From assembly GCF_036488675.1 (NCBI RefSeq), contig NZ_CP133152.1:992001-1056000 (forward strand): 64,000 nt of DNA, read 5' to 3'. The position numbers and the translations under genes are program-made. The notes beneath the pieces were generated by a model, which made no database searches, was not told the origin of the DNA, and was given only the letters and a program-made list of their open reading frames with translations. This DNA is from Sinorhizobium chiapasense. GTDB lineage: Bacteria; Pseudomonadota; Alphaproteobacteria; Rhizobiales; Rhizobiaceae. The stretch's first letter is position 1, and each line of letters opens with the position of its first letter. Shown piece by piece: positions 43,072 to 52,452 of the stretch.

Positions 43072-43887
43072 TTAGCTCCTGATTTTGATGATGTCTGCGG
43101 ACTGCCTGCGCTTGCGCTCGGCACCCAGCCAGCCGAGGCCCTCGGCTGTCGTCGTCAGCGGCTTGTATTCGCAGCCGATCCAACCGTCGTAGCCGGCCGC
43201 TTCCAGCGCATCGAAGACGAAGGGGTAGTTGATCTCGCCGGTTCCGGGTTCGTTGCGGCCCGGATTGTCGGCAAGCTGGACGTGGGCGATGCGGCCGGCG
43301 AAACGCTTGTAGGTGCCGACCAATTCACCCTGCGTGCGCTGCTGGTGATAGAGGTCGTACTGGATGAGGAGGTTGTCGCTGCCAACCTCGTCGATGATCG
43401 AGGCCGCCTGCTCGACGGTGTTGAGATAAAAGCCCGGAATATCGAAGCGGTTGATCGGCTCGATCAGGAGGCGGATGCCGTGCTTGCCGAGTTCGGTTGC
43501 GGCGAGCTTCAGATTGGCAACCAGCGTCGTGCGCAGGATATTGTCGGAAACACCATCCGGCGCGATGCCGACCAGGCAATTGACCTGCCTGCAATCGAGT
43601 GCCGTCGCGTAGTCGATGGCGGCCGCAACCCCTTTGCGGAATTCGTCGATCCGGTCCGGCAGAATGGCGATGCCGCGCTCGCCGCGCGCCCAGTCGCCGG
43701 CCGGCAGGTTGTGCAGGACCTGCGTCAGGCCGTTGCGATCGAGCGCGGCGCGCAGTGCCATCTTCTCGAACTCATGGGGGAAGAGATACTCCACCCCCTC
43801 GAAGCCCGCCTTGGCGGCCAGCGAAAAACGATCGAGGAATGGCGCCTCGTTGAACAGCATGGTCAGGTTCGCAGCAAATCTCGGCAT
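43072..43887 (-). CDS. hyi: Hydroxypyruvate isomerase
   Basis: TIM-barrel isomerase of 271 residues that interconverts hydroxypyruvate and tartronate semialdehyde. The start PRFAANLTMLFNEAPFLDRF and metal-binding Glu143 in LLIEPINRFD are typical, as is GCEYKP near the C-terminus. ATG 43887 has GGAG upstream; the longer frame to 43938 is not supported. It lies between gcl and glxR as in E. coli gcl-hyi-glxR. Confidence 0.93.
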   Translation of the reverse strand: MPRFAANLTMLFNEAPFLDRFSLAAKAGFEGVEYLFPHEFEKMALRAALDRNGLTQVLHNLPAGDWARGERGIAILPDRIDEFRKGVAAAIDYATALDCRQVNCLVGIAPDGVSDNILRTTLVANLKLAATELGKHGIRLLIEPINRFDIPGFYLNTVEQAASIIDEVGSDNLLIQYDLYHQQRTQGELVGTYKRFAGRIAHVQLADNPGRNEPGTGEINYPFVFDALEAAGYDGWIGCEYKPLTTTAEGLGWLGAERKRRQSADIIKIRS

Positions 43888-43964
43888 GCGATTACTCCTC
43901 CAGGAAGTTGGTGCGGGACGCGGGCGGAAAAACCGCACGCACTTTTCCTCGTCCCGCTGATGTT

Positions 43965-45749
43965 TCAGTCGAGAAGGGCGGCGATGGCCGTCGGCACGTC
44001 CTCGCCGCGCGCGGCGAGTTCCTCGAATTCGACGACGGCGTTGATGTCGGCGCCCATGGCGATGTTCGTCACGCGCTCGAGGATGAACTCGATGACGACC
44101 GGAACCCGATGTTCGTCCATCAGCGCCCGCGCCTTGTCGAATGCTTCGGCGAATTCATTGGGGCTGCGGACGCGGATAGCCTTGCAGCCGAGGCCTTCGG
44201 CGACCGCGACGTGGTCGACGCCGTAACCCTTCTCCGCATCGCCGGAGGCATTGATGTTGTCGAAGGCGAGGCTCACCTCGAAATCCATATTGAAGCCGCG
44301 CTGCGCCTGCCGGATGAGGCCGAGATAGGAATTGTTCACGACCACATGCAGGTAGGGCAGCTTGTGCTGCGCGCCGACGGCCAATTCCTCGATCAGGAAC
44401 TGGAAATCATAGTCACCGGAAAGCGCGACGATCGGCCGGTCCGGGTCGGCCGCCCTGACGCCGAGCGCCGCCGGCAGCGTCCAGCCGAGCGGACCCGCTT
44501 GACCGCAGTTGATCCAGTTGCGCGGCTTGTAGACATGCAGGAACTGCGCACCGGCGATCTGGCTGAGACCGATGGTCGAGACGTAGCAGGTGTCGCGGCC
44601 GAAGGCCCGGTTCATTTCCTCGTAGACGCGCTGGGGTTTGAGCGGCGTCTGATCGAAGTGGGTCTTGCGCAGCATCGTGCGCTTGCGCTCGCGGCACTCT
44701 TCCGCCCAGCCCGACCAATCGCGCAATTTGCCGGCAGTCTTCCATTCGGTGGCAACGTCGAGGAAGAGCTTGAGCGCGGCTCCCGCGTCCGAGACGATGC
44801 CGAAATCCGGGGCGAAGACACGGCCGATCTGGGTCGGCTCGATATCGACATGGATGAACTTGCGTCCTTCCGTGTAGGTCGGAACGTTGCCCGTGTGACG
44901 GTTGGCCCAGCGATTGCCGACGCCGAGGACGAAGTCAGAGGCGAGCAGCGTCGCGTTGCCGTAGCGATGCGACGTCTGCAGGCCGCACATGCCGGCCATC
45001 AGTGGGTGGTCGTCCGGGATCGTGCCCCAGCCCATCAATGTCGGAATTACCGGAATCCCGGTGATCTCGGCAAATTCGACCAGCAGGTCCGAGGCGTCGG
45101 CATTGATAATGCCGCCACCCGCGACGATCAACGGCCGCTCCGCCTCGTTCAGCATGGCGATCGCCTTTTCGGCCTGCGCGCGGGTCGCCGACGGCTTGTA
45201 GGGCTCCAGCGGCGAATAGGTTTCCGGATCGAACTCGATCTCGGCGAGCTGAACGTCGACCGGCAGGTCGATGAGAACCGGGCCTGGTCGGCCGGAGCGC
45301 ATCAGGTGGAACGCCTTCTGGAAGACGAAGGGGACCAGGGCCGGTTCCATGACGGTGACCGCCCATTTCGTGACGGCACCCGCGATTGCAGCGATGTCGA
45401 CGGCCTGAAAATCCTCCTTGTCGAGGCGGGCGCGCGGCGCCTGGCCGGTGATGCAGAGGATCGGGATAGAATCGGCAGAGGCTGAATAAAGGCCGGTGAT
45501 CATGTCCGTGCCGGCCGGCCCCGAGGTGCCGATGCAGACACCGATGTTGCCGTGCCTGGCCCGCGTATAGCCTTCGGCCATATGCGAGGCGCCTTCGACG
45601 TGACGGGCGAGAATGTGGCGGATCGACCCGCGGGCCTTCAAGGCCGAATAGAACGGGTTGATCGCAGCGCCCGGAACACCAAAGGCGCAATCGATTCCTT
45701 CCTTTTCCAGAAGATAAACTGCCGCGTCGACAGCGCGCATCTTGGCCAT
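43965..45749 (-). CDS. gcl: Glyoxylate carboligase
   Basis: Thiamine-diphosphate enzyme of 594 residues that joins two glyoxylates into tartronate semialdehyde with loss of CO2. The diagnostic residue is visible: position 51 is Val ([12 protein letters not shown]) where almost all ThDP enzymes carry the activating Glu, exactly as in E. coli Gcl. The ThDP motif GDYDFQF...VVNNSYLG is in the C-terminal domain. The start follows AGGAGG. It is the first gene of a leftward operon, divergent from iclR. Confidence 0.96.
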   Translation of the reverse strand: MAKMRAVDAAVYLLEKEGIDCAFGVPGAAINPFYSALKARGSIRHILARHVEGASHMAEGYTRARHGNIGVCIGTSGPAGTDMITGLYSASADSIPILCITGQAPRARLDKEDFQAVDIAAIAGAVTKWAVTVMEPALVPFVFQKAFHLMRSGRPGPVLIDLPVDVQLAEIEFDPETYSPLEPYKPSATRAQAEKAIAMLNEAERPLIVAGGGIINADASDLLVEFAEITGIPVIPTLMGWGTIPDDHPLMAGMCGLQTSHRYGNATLLASDFVLGVGNRWANRHTGNVPTYTEGRKFIHVDIEPTQIGRVFAPDFGIVSDAGAALKLFLDVATEWKTAGKLRDWSGWAEECRERKRTMLRKTHFDQTPLKPQRVYEEMNRAFGRDTCYVSTIGLSQIAGAQFLHVYKPRNWINCGQAGPLGWTLPAALGVRAADPDRPIVALSGDYDFQFLIEELAVGAQHKLPYLHVVVNNSYLGLIRQAQRGFNMDFEVSLAFDNINASGDAEKGYGVDHVAVAEGLGCKAIRVRSPNEFAEAFDKARALMDEHRVPVVIEFILERVTNIAMGADINAVVEFEELAARGEDVPTAIAALLD

Positions 45750-45810
45750 GGAAATTCCTCCTGTTTGAATTAGGACGATAATCCATTTTCTGATTTATTC
45801 AATTCATAAA

Positions 45811-45837
45811 TGGAAATCATTTCCATATTATGGAAAT
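45811..45837. promoter_or_regulatory. Triple half-site, candidate IclR operator between gcl and iclR
   Basis: TGGAAAT-C-ATTTCCA is a perfect 7-1-7 palindrome (45811-45825) that interlocks with a second perfect palindrome ATTTCCAT-ATT-ATGGAAAT (45819-45837), giving three half-sites in alternating orientation. IclR-family regulators bind such TGGAAA/TTTCCA palindromes. It lies 62 bases upstream of gcl and 85 bases upstream of iclR, suited to control of both directions. Confidence 0.65.
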
Positions 45838-45921
45838 AAAGATTTTCAACAAAAAGGAGAAAATCGAACGTAATCGCGATAGAGGAAGATGGACCAAAGC
45901 AACCGACTTGGAGACTGATTC

Positions 45922-46743
45922 ATGGAGTTGACGGGCAAGGGAAAGCGCGGCCGCAAGGCCGCCGAGAATGCCGCACCTTCGTCCGTGCAAGTGCTGGATC
46001 GCAGCCTGGCGCTCCTGGCGATCGTTGCCGAAAACGACGACTCGACGCTGACTTCGCTTTCCGAGCGCACCGGCATGGCGCCTTCGACCGTGCACCGGCT
46101 GCTCACCTCGCTCGCCTCCCACGGCATGGTCATGAGCGACAGCGACACGGGGGTGTGGACCGTCGGCCTCAAGGCCTTCGAAATCGGCAATGCCTTTCTG
46201 CGCTTCCGCAAGCTCGGCACGATCAGCCGCCCGTTTCTGAAGCAGTTGATGGAGGCAAGCGGCGAAACGGCCAATATCGGCATCGAGGAAGGCGGCGATG
46301 TCGTCTTCATCTCCCAGGTCGAAAGCCATGCGCCGATGCGGGCTTTCTTCCGGCCGGGGCGGCGCGGTCCGGTCCACGCCTCGGGCATTGGCAAGGCGAT
46401 CCTGTCGACCTGGTCCGACAAGGAAATCGGCCAGTTGATGTCAGGTCGGACCCTGACGCACTTTACCGAAAAGACACGCGATACGCTGCCCGGGCTGCTC
46501 CGGGACATTCAGGAAATACGGCTGCGTGGCTGGTCGATCGACGATGAGGAACACACGCTTGGCATGCGCTGCGTCGCCGCATCGATCTTCAACGAATACG
46601 GCGAGACGATCGCCGGCATATCGATCTCCGGCCCCTCGGTCCGCGTGACCGACGAGAAGCTCGCCATCCTCGGGCCGATGGTCAGGGAAACAGCCGACGC
46701 CCTGACACGCGCGATGGGCGGCAAGCGGCCGGAAGAACTATAG
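45922..46743 (+). CDS. IclR-family regulator of glyoxylate/allantoin-type catabolism
   Basis: Regulator of 273 residues: winged helix-turn-helix at about 22-85 (LTSLSERTGMAPSTVHRLLTSLASHGMV) and effector domain at about 100-265 (RGPVHASGIGKAILS, TLGMRCVAASIFN). Its AllR-like context, divergent from gcl, suggests glyoxylate as effector and repression of gcl-hyi-glxR-ttuD. A decayed copy of its 3' part lies 8 kb to the right at 54807-55050. Confidence 0.9.
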   Translation: MELTGKGKRGRKAAENAAPSSVQVLDRSLALLAIVAENDDSTLTSLSERTGMAPSTVHRLLTSLASHGMVMSDSDTGVWTVGLKAFEIGNAFLRFRKLGTISRPFLKQLMEASGETANIGIEEGGDVVFISQVESHAPMRAFFRPGRRGPVHASGIGKAILSTWSDKEIGQLMSGRTLTHFTEKTRDTLPGLLRDIQEIRLRGWSIDDEEHTLGMRCVAASIFNEYGETIAGISISGPSVRVTDEKLAILGPMVRETADALTRAMGGKRPEEL

Positions 46744-46815
46744 TCGCCGGAATGCAAATACCGGCGGCTGCGTTCATTGGCGAGCACCCCGCGGGCCGTT
46801 AATCATGCACCCGTA

Positions 46816-47772
46816 CTATGAGAGCAGTCGTGCCCATGGTTTGACCAAGGCCAGATAGACATTCATCAGCTTCTGTAGATGATCGATCACACGCTGATCA
46901 TCCAAAACCGGCACTTCGGAATGCTGACGAACCATATAGAGCGTACGGGTGAGGGCAGGCTTTATGATGCGACGGGCGACCAGTGTTCCTTCACGCACTT
47001 CTTTGGCGATCAAGCTATAGGGCATGATCATCGCCACTGTACCAAACGCGATTGAATCGATCGAATGAACTTCATGGGCAATGCGAACGTCGAGCGACAA
47101 TCTCCTGGCTTCGCTTTCGACAATATGGCGCAGAACGCCGCGTTCGCCACCAATTGCAAGGTCGTATTGCAGAGCCTCTGTAAATTCGATGTTTTCTTCC
47201 TGTGCGGCTTGGTTCGAAGCGGTGATGAACAGAAGGTCCTCTTCCAAGACGGCCGTTCGTTTCAAGCCGGACCATTCACCTACATTGTTGAGGAATGCGA
47301 CATCGACTTGTCCTGCCTCCAAAGCATGCAAAAGAGCTGGTGGTCGCTCTTCAACGACACGGACCGTGACATCTGGCATTGTTTGATCCGCATCGGCCAA
47401 GAGATCTTGGCCGAGTAGCGCTGACATTGTCCGACCGACGCCGAGCCGCAATTCAATCCGCTTGGCGGCCTTGAGCGCACGGACTTCGTTGGCTGCTTTT
47501 GCGACATCATCGAGAATATGCTGCGCATGCGTATAGAGAAGTCTACCCGCCGGGGTTGGAGTGATGCCGCGCGAATGCCGCACAAGCAATTCGATGCCAA
47601 GCTCACCTTCGAGCTGCTTGATCTGCGAGCCGAGCGCAGGTTGCGCGACGTTCAGCGTTTCGGCCGCAGCTGTCATGTTGCCAAGTTCGACAACCTTGCG
47701 GAAATAGGTCAACTGCCGAAAATTTATGTGACGTTCCTCCCAAAGTGTGACGACATTGCTCCTCGTCCGCAC
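46816..47772 (-). CDS. LysR-family regulator with unusual start
   Basis: LysR regulator with helix-turn-helix (FRQLTYFRKVVELGNMTAAAETLNVAQPALGSQIKQLE) and effector domain. Family members begin at the residue before NFRQL, but here that codon is ATA (47725-47727), with a perfectly spaced GGGAGGAA upstream. The nearest conventional start is GTG 47772, used for these coordinates (318 residues); the ATA start would give 303. No ATG is in a suitable place. It is the last gene of the catabolic cluster, transcribed in the same direction, 92 bases after the ThDP enzyme, and is its likely regulator. Confidence 0.8.
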   Translation of the reverse strand: MRTRSNVVTLWEERHINFRQLTYFRKVVELGNMTAAAETLNVAQPALGSQIKQLEGELGIELLVRHSRGITPTPAGRLLYTHAQHILDDVAKAANEVRALKAAKRIELRLGVGRTMSALLGQDLLADADQTMPDVTVRVVEERPPALLHALEAGQVDVAFLNNVGEWSGLKRTAVLEEDLLFITASNQAAQEENIEFTEALQYDLAIGGERGVLRHIVESEARRLSLDVRIAHEVHSIDSIAFGTVAMIMPYSLIAKEVREGTLVARRIIKPALTRTLYMVRQHSEVPVLDDQRVIDHLQKLMNVYLALVKPWARLLS

Positions 47773-47864
47773 TTGAGGGATCAGTTCGCCCCTTTTTACC
47801 AAGACTACGGCGCATGCGTATTTTTTCACGCATGCGCCTTTCTTGACAAGCGTCAAGCGGTTGT

Positions 47865-49664
47865 TCAACCGGTGAACTGAGTAATCGTGTCGATCAGCGC
47901 GGGAACGCCACTTTTCACTTTGGCAATGGCACGTTCCAATGCCGGGCCAATGTCCGCCGGATCCTCGATTGGGCCTTCTGCATACCAGCCGCATCCTCGG
48001 GCCAGCGTTGCGAAATCGGGGGCAGGATCAAACAGGTCCATGCCGATGTGTGCACGGCTGACCGGCGTCCCGCGCTGTTCGGCCACGGTCACCTGGTGTT
48101 CCCAATCATTATAATAGGCGCGGTTGTTGTGCATGACGCAGAGGAACGGCACTTTGTGCTTGGCGGCGAACCAAAGCGCACCGACATCGAAGAGCAGATC
48201 GCCGTCCGTCTGGCAATTGACGACGAGGCGACCGGTGCCGCGATGCGCGAGGGCGATGCCAAGGGAAATACCGATCTGTGTTCCAGGACCGAGCCCTCGG
48301 CCTGCCCAGCGATAATGCTTGTCGAAATCCCAGAGCTTGGGTGCCCAGTCCTCGAACGGGTTCGTGGTTAGGACCCAGTCCTGATGCCTGATCTTCTCCC
48401 ACACCTCGCTGGCAAGGCGCGGCAGTGTAATCGGGCTGGCATTCCAGTTCTCATGCGCTTGCTCACGCCACTTCGCGCGTTGGGCATCATGCATCCCGGC
48501 CACCGCGTGCGACCGTTCCTCTATACGCCTTGCAAGCCTTGTATCGTCCCTGGAACGTTTTGAAATCAGCGAGGTGAGCGCCGGCATTGCAAGGGCCGGA
48601 TCGGCAAGCAGCCGCTGCGAACAGTCAGGATAGCGCTGATAGTCGGCTGCCCATTTGGAAATATCGATATCGGCAAAGCCGATGTCCAGCCACTCGCACT
48701 CCTTCGGGAAAAGTGGTTGCAATGTACGGTTGATCCGGTCGTTCACATGGGTCGGTCGCTCCCAGTCCCGGCAATCGAGCAAGGTGATAAGATCGGCCTG
48801 CTTGAAGACGTCTTTGCTCATGCGCATGTCGAGTGGGTGCTCAGTCGGGAAGTTCAGGCGCCATTGCGTGTCGACGACAGGCGCACTTAGCGCTTCGGCA
48901 AGCGCGACAGTATTGGAAAAGCCACTCGGATCGCAGCCAACGTATTGCGGCAACAACACCGGCCATTCGGCCGAAACGAGGCGGTCAGCGGCTTCTTCCA
49001 GCGCTTTCGGATCGGGTGCTATGCGGCTCGGTACCGTCGCCGAAGCTGGTGACGGCAAGGTAACCGGTGCGGCAAGGGGCGCTTCCTGCAGCGCGGCATC
49101 ATAGACCATATAGATCGGACCGCGCGGCTCCGTCATCATGATCGAATAGGCGCGGGCAAAACTGTCGACGACACCGTCGATGCCACCTGGCTGGTAATCC
49201 CATTTGACGTAATCGCGCACCTGGGTGCCCTGAACATTGGCCGTATGAGCCCAATCGACACGGGGACGGCGCTTTCCTTCGTCCATCGGGCCGGTGGCGC
49301 CGATCAAGAAGACCGGCGCACGGTCAGTATAGGCGGTATAAACGCCGAGCGTCGCATGAAGCAGACCGACAACATTGTGGACGATCACGGCAAGCGGCTT
49401 ACCTGTCGCCTTGGCATAGCCATGAGCGATCTCAACAGCGATCTTCTCATGCTGACAGACCAGCATTTCCGGCTCATTGCCATTGTGGTTGACAAGCGAG
49501 TCGTGCAGGCCGCGATAACTGGCGCCTGGATTGAGTGTGATGAAGGGAAAACTGTATTGCTTGATCAGATCGGCAATCACATCGGACTGCCATCCGAATG
49601 GTGCTGAACCTTCGCTCTCCTTCAGGGCCATGGCCTTCGGGTCGACCTTCTCCTGCATCGTCAT
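47865..49664 (-). CDS. Thiamine diphosphate-dependent enzyme, acetolactate synthase/2-oxoacid decarboxylase-like
   Basis: ThDP enzyme of 599 residues with the three-domain fold of acetolactate synthase and benzoylformate decarboxylase. The activating Glu73 is present in VCQHEKIAVEIAHGYA, unlike the neighbouring Gcl. The cofactor motif is GDLLFDVGALWFAAKHKVPF...MHNNRAYYND. The sequence departs from both ALS and BFD, so the reaction (decarboxylation of a 2-oxoacid, carboligation or a C-C lyase) is not assigned. An aldehyde dehydrogenase two genes away could take an aldehyde product. The start ATG 49664 follows AAAGGAGCGG. Confidence 0.82.
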   Translation of the reverse strand: MTMQEKVDPKAMALKESEGSAPFGWQSDVIADLIKQYSFPFITLNPGASYRGLHDSLVNHNGNEPEMLVCQHEKIAVEIAHGYAKATGKPLAVIVHNVVGLLHATLGVYTAYTDRAPVFLIGATGPMDEGKRRPRVDWAHTANVQGTQVRDYVKWDYQPGGIDGVVDSFARAYSIMMTEPRGPIYMVYDAALQEAPLAAPVTLPSPASATVPSRIAPDPKALEEAADRLVSAEWPVLLPQYVGCDPSGFSNTVALAEALSAPVVDTQWRLNFPTEHPLDMRMSKDVFKQADLITLLDCRDWERPTHVNDRINRTLQPLFPKECEWLDIGFADIDISKWAADYQRYPDCSQRLLADPALAMPALTSLISKRSRDDTRLARRIEERSHAVAGMHDAQRAKWREQAHENWNASPITLPRLASEVWEKIRHQDWVLTTNPFEDWAPKLWDFDKHYRWAGRGLGPGTQIGISLGIALAHRGTGRLVVNCQTDGDLLFDVGALWFAAKHKVPFLCVMHNNRAYYNDWEHQVTVAEQRGTPVSRAHIGMDLFDPAPDFATLARGCGWYAEGPIEDPADIGPALERAIAKVKSGVPALIDTITQFTG

Positions 49665-49727
49665 GCTTTCCGCTCCTTTGGTAAGAAAATGAGCGGCGGA
49701 GGACCGCTCAACAGAGGCGTTTGCCGA

Positions 49728-50729
49728 TCAGTCTTTCTTGAGGGCGTGTTTCAAAAACTCGACCATTTCCGGCGATTGATCGAGTGCCTTCTTGACCAGA
49801 TCGGCGACTTCATCACCAACGGCCGGATCGAGCGGCAGGCCGAGCGTGTTGGCTTTGGCAATGAATTCCGGATCGGATATTGCTGCCGAATAAGCGTCCC
49901 GTAATGTCTTCAGGATGTCGCCAGGAATTCCCTCCGGACCGACGGTAAGGCGCGAGATGTCGCTCTGCGATTCAACGAGTGCAATCGCTTTTTGCGCTTC
50001 CTCGTTGTCGACCAACGTCGCCAACTGGGGAACATCGGTATCCGAGCCACCGATCTGCGCAAGGAACTTGCCATGGCCATCCTTGACGAAGGGTTCGAAG
50101 CTCGACCGCGAACTGATCACACCCTGTACTTCGCCCCGCATGATGGCGAGCTGGTCGTCATTGCCGCTGTAGCCGCTGATAACATCGATCGGCAGCTTCA
50201 AAGCGCTAACCAGGATCGTTGTGTTGACCTCCGACGCACTGCCTGTTCCCGAGGTGGAGAACTTCAGCTTCTTGTCGAGGTCCTGCAGTGCTTTGAAGTC
50301 CTTGATATTAGCATCAGCCGCTACGACAACCACGCGCGGGTCCGAGGCTGCTTTGCCGATCCACGACATCTTCGTAAGGTCGAACCTGACGCCTTCGTTC
50401 CCAGAGAGCTGGCTATAGACAAGCCCCGTGTTGAAGCTACCAATCGTTAGTCCGTCCGGCTTCGAGGCGGCGATGTAATTTGCGCCAAGCAGGTTGCCGG
50501 CCCCAGGCATGTTGCGCACGACAAAGGTCGAGCCCGGCAGGTGCTTCTGCATGAACTCGCAGACCAGTCGGCCATAGGTGTCATAACCACCGCCGGGTTC
50601 AGTCGCGATGATATAATTCACCGTTTTACCGTTGAAGTACTCTGGCCCCGATTGCGCTATGGCAATCGTCGCCCATCCACATGCAAGAAGAGCGGCACCA
50701 GCCGCGATGCCTCTCGAAAAAATGCTCAT
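49728..50729 (-). CDS. TctC/Bug-family periplasmic solute-binding receptor
   Basis: Exported receptor of 333 residues with signal peptide (GIAAGAALLACGWATIAIAQ) and Bug-family pattern (VNYIIATEPGGGYDTYGRLV, NMPGAGNLLGANYIA). These proteins bind carboxylates for TctAB-type transporters, but neither tctA nor tctB is in the window, so this is an orphan receptor using remote membrane subunits or acting in sensing. ATG 50729 follows GGGAGGAG; the frame to 50858 has no signal-like start. Confidence 0.9.
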   Translation of the reverse strand: MSIFSRGIAAGAALLACGWATIAIAQSGPEYFNGKTVNYIIATEPGGGYDTYGRLVCEFMQKHLPGSTFVVRNMPGAGNLLGANYIAASKPDGLTIGSFNTGLVYSQLSGNEGVRFDLTKMSWIGKAASDPRVVVVAADANIKDFKALQDLDKKLKFSTSGTGSASEVNTTILVSALKLPIDVISGYSGNDDQLAIMRGEVQGVISSRSSFEPFVKDGHGKFLAQIGGSDTDVPQLATLVDNEEAQKAIALVESQSDISRLTVGPEGIPGDILKTLRDAYSAAISDPEFIAKANTLGLPLDPAVGDEVADLVKKALDQSPEMVEFLKHALKKD

Positions 50730-50921
50730 TGAACTCCTCCCTTTCGCTCTACACTGTTGCCGAAAACTTCGGCAACGTGGCTGCCCAGCCAGCCAATTCC
50801 TCCAAACGACAAGCCTCCCCGGCCGCGCAGATCCAATCCAACCGCGCTGCACACTCACGTTTTTTTTCAGATGATGATGGACACGTCCTCTGCTGTGCCG
50901 CTCACCACCAGGGGCAATTGC

Positions 50922-52400
50922 TCACGACGCCATTTGCGCCCGCGCCCCGGAGAAGTGGATGCTGATGTTCTTCTCCTGTGTCGCGGCAAGGAGTTCCTCG
51001 AGACACTCCTCGCGGCCCAGACCAGACTGCTTATAGCCGCCGAACGGCGCCCCGAGCACGTGCCGGCTGGTGTTGTTTACCCAGATATAGCCGGCCTGAA
51101 CTGCCGCCGCCGTCCGATGCGCCTTTTCAAGGTCATTGGTGTAGATCGACGAGGTCAGCCCGTATTCGACGCAATTGACGTCTTTCAACATGGCTTCTTC
51201 GTCGGACCACCGGATAACCGACTGCACGGGGCCGAAGATCTCTTCCATGGCGATGCGCATCGATTGCTTCACGTCGACGAAGACCGTCGGCTCGATGAAA
51301 CAGCCCTTTGCAAGCTCCGGATCATCGGGGCGTTTACCGCCATAGACGACGCGCGCTCCCTCCCGCTTGCCGATTTCAATATACCCAAGAACGTTTTTGT
51401 AGTGCTCGCGGCTAACCAGCGACCCCATAGTCGTTGCAGGGTCGGTTGGCAGGCCGGGCTTGAAACGGCTGATATATTTGCCGATGCGCTCAACAACGTC
51501 GTCATGAATGGCATCATGCAGAAAGAGGCGACTCATCGAGCCGCAGGATTGACCGCACCAAGCGTAGTTCATGCCGCTGACTGCTGCTGCCGCAACACGA
51601 TCTGGATCGGCATCCGGAAAGGCGATGAGCGCATTCTTGCCTCCAAGCTCCAGCGCCACCTTCTTCAGAGTATCGGCTGCCGAACGCATCACCGCTCGGC
51701 CAGTCGGCACGCTGCCGACGAGCGAGACGGCCGCAATCGATGGATGCGATGACAAAACCTGGCCGAGCTCGCGACCGCCTGTCAGCACATTGAGCGTCCC
51801 GGCAGGGAAAAGCGGGCCGATCAATTCTGCAAGGCGGAGCCCTGACAGTGGCGCCTGCTCGGACGGCTTCAGGATGACGGCGTTGCCGGCGGCCAGGGCG
51901 GAGGCGATCTTGCTCGCGCAGAACTGGAATGGATGATTGAATGCCGTAATTCTGGCCACGACACCGAGCGGTTCCCTTACAGAGAAATTGACGGCATCCG
52001 GCCCGACCGGAATCGACGCTCCCTTCATCTCCGTCACGAGACCTGCAAAATATTCAAATCTTTGGACAGCCGAGACCGCATCCTTGGCCATCGGTGTCAT
52101 CGGATTGCCACCATCGACCGCATCGAGCAAAGTCAGTTCTGGCCCGTGGCGGCGAATGACGGCCGCCGCTTCCTTCATGATCTTGGCCCGCTCAAGCGGC
52201 AGGACTTTGCGCCATTCTTCAAAACCCTTCTGCGCCGCAGCAATCGCCAATTCCGCATCTTCCAAGGTCGCATCCGGAACCGGACCGAGGTCCTCGCCGG
52301 TTGCCGGGCTGATGCTCTGCGTCACTCCGCCCTTGACGGGAGCGTGCCAACCACCGCCGTAGAAGAGTGCCCGCTCCCTCGGAAAAGCGATATCTCCCAT
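50922..52400 (-). CDS. NAD(P)-dependent aldehyde dehydrogenase
   Basis: ALDH of 492 residues with catalytic Glu in LELGGKNALIAF and Cys in GQSCGSMSRLF, and a glycine-rich GSVPTGRAV. The closest classes appear to be the aromatic and betaine aldehyde dehydrogenases. The start is uncertain between ATG 52400 and ATG 52409; only 52400 has proper spacing from GGGAGG. It follows the amidohydrolase by 52 bases. It probably oxidises an aldehyde formed by the ThDP enzyme of the same cluster. Confidence 0.9.
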   Translation of the reverse strand: MGDIAFPRERALFYGGGWHAPVKGGVTQSISPATGEDLGPVPDATLEDAELAIAAAQKGFEEWRKVLPLERAKIMKEAAAVIRRHGPELTLLDAVDGGNPMTPMAKDAVSAVQRFEYFAGLVTEMKGASIPVGPDAVNFSVREPLGVVARITAFNHPFQFCASKIASALAAGNAVILKPSEQAPLSGLRLAELIGPLFPAGTLNVLTGGRELGQVLSSHPSIAAVSLVGSVPTGRAVMRSAADTLKKVALELGGKNALIAFPDADPDRVAAAAVSGMNYAWCGQSCGSMSRLFLHDAIHDDVVERIGKYISRFKPGLPTDPATTMGSLVSREHYKNVLGYIEIGKREGARVVYGGKRPDDPELAKGCFIEPTVFVDVKQSMRIAMEEIFGPVQSVIRWSDEEAMLKDVNCVEYGLTSSIYTNDLEKAHRTAAAVQAGYIWVNNTSRHVLGAPFGGYKQSGLGREECLEELLAATQEKNISIHFSGARAQMAS

Positions 52401-52452
52401 TGCTTCCATTCCTCCCACATCAGCCCGACCGCCGATCGTTGACAATTTTTCC

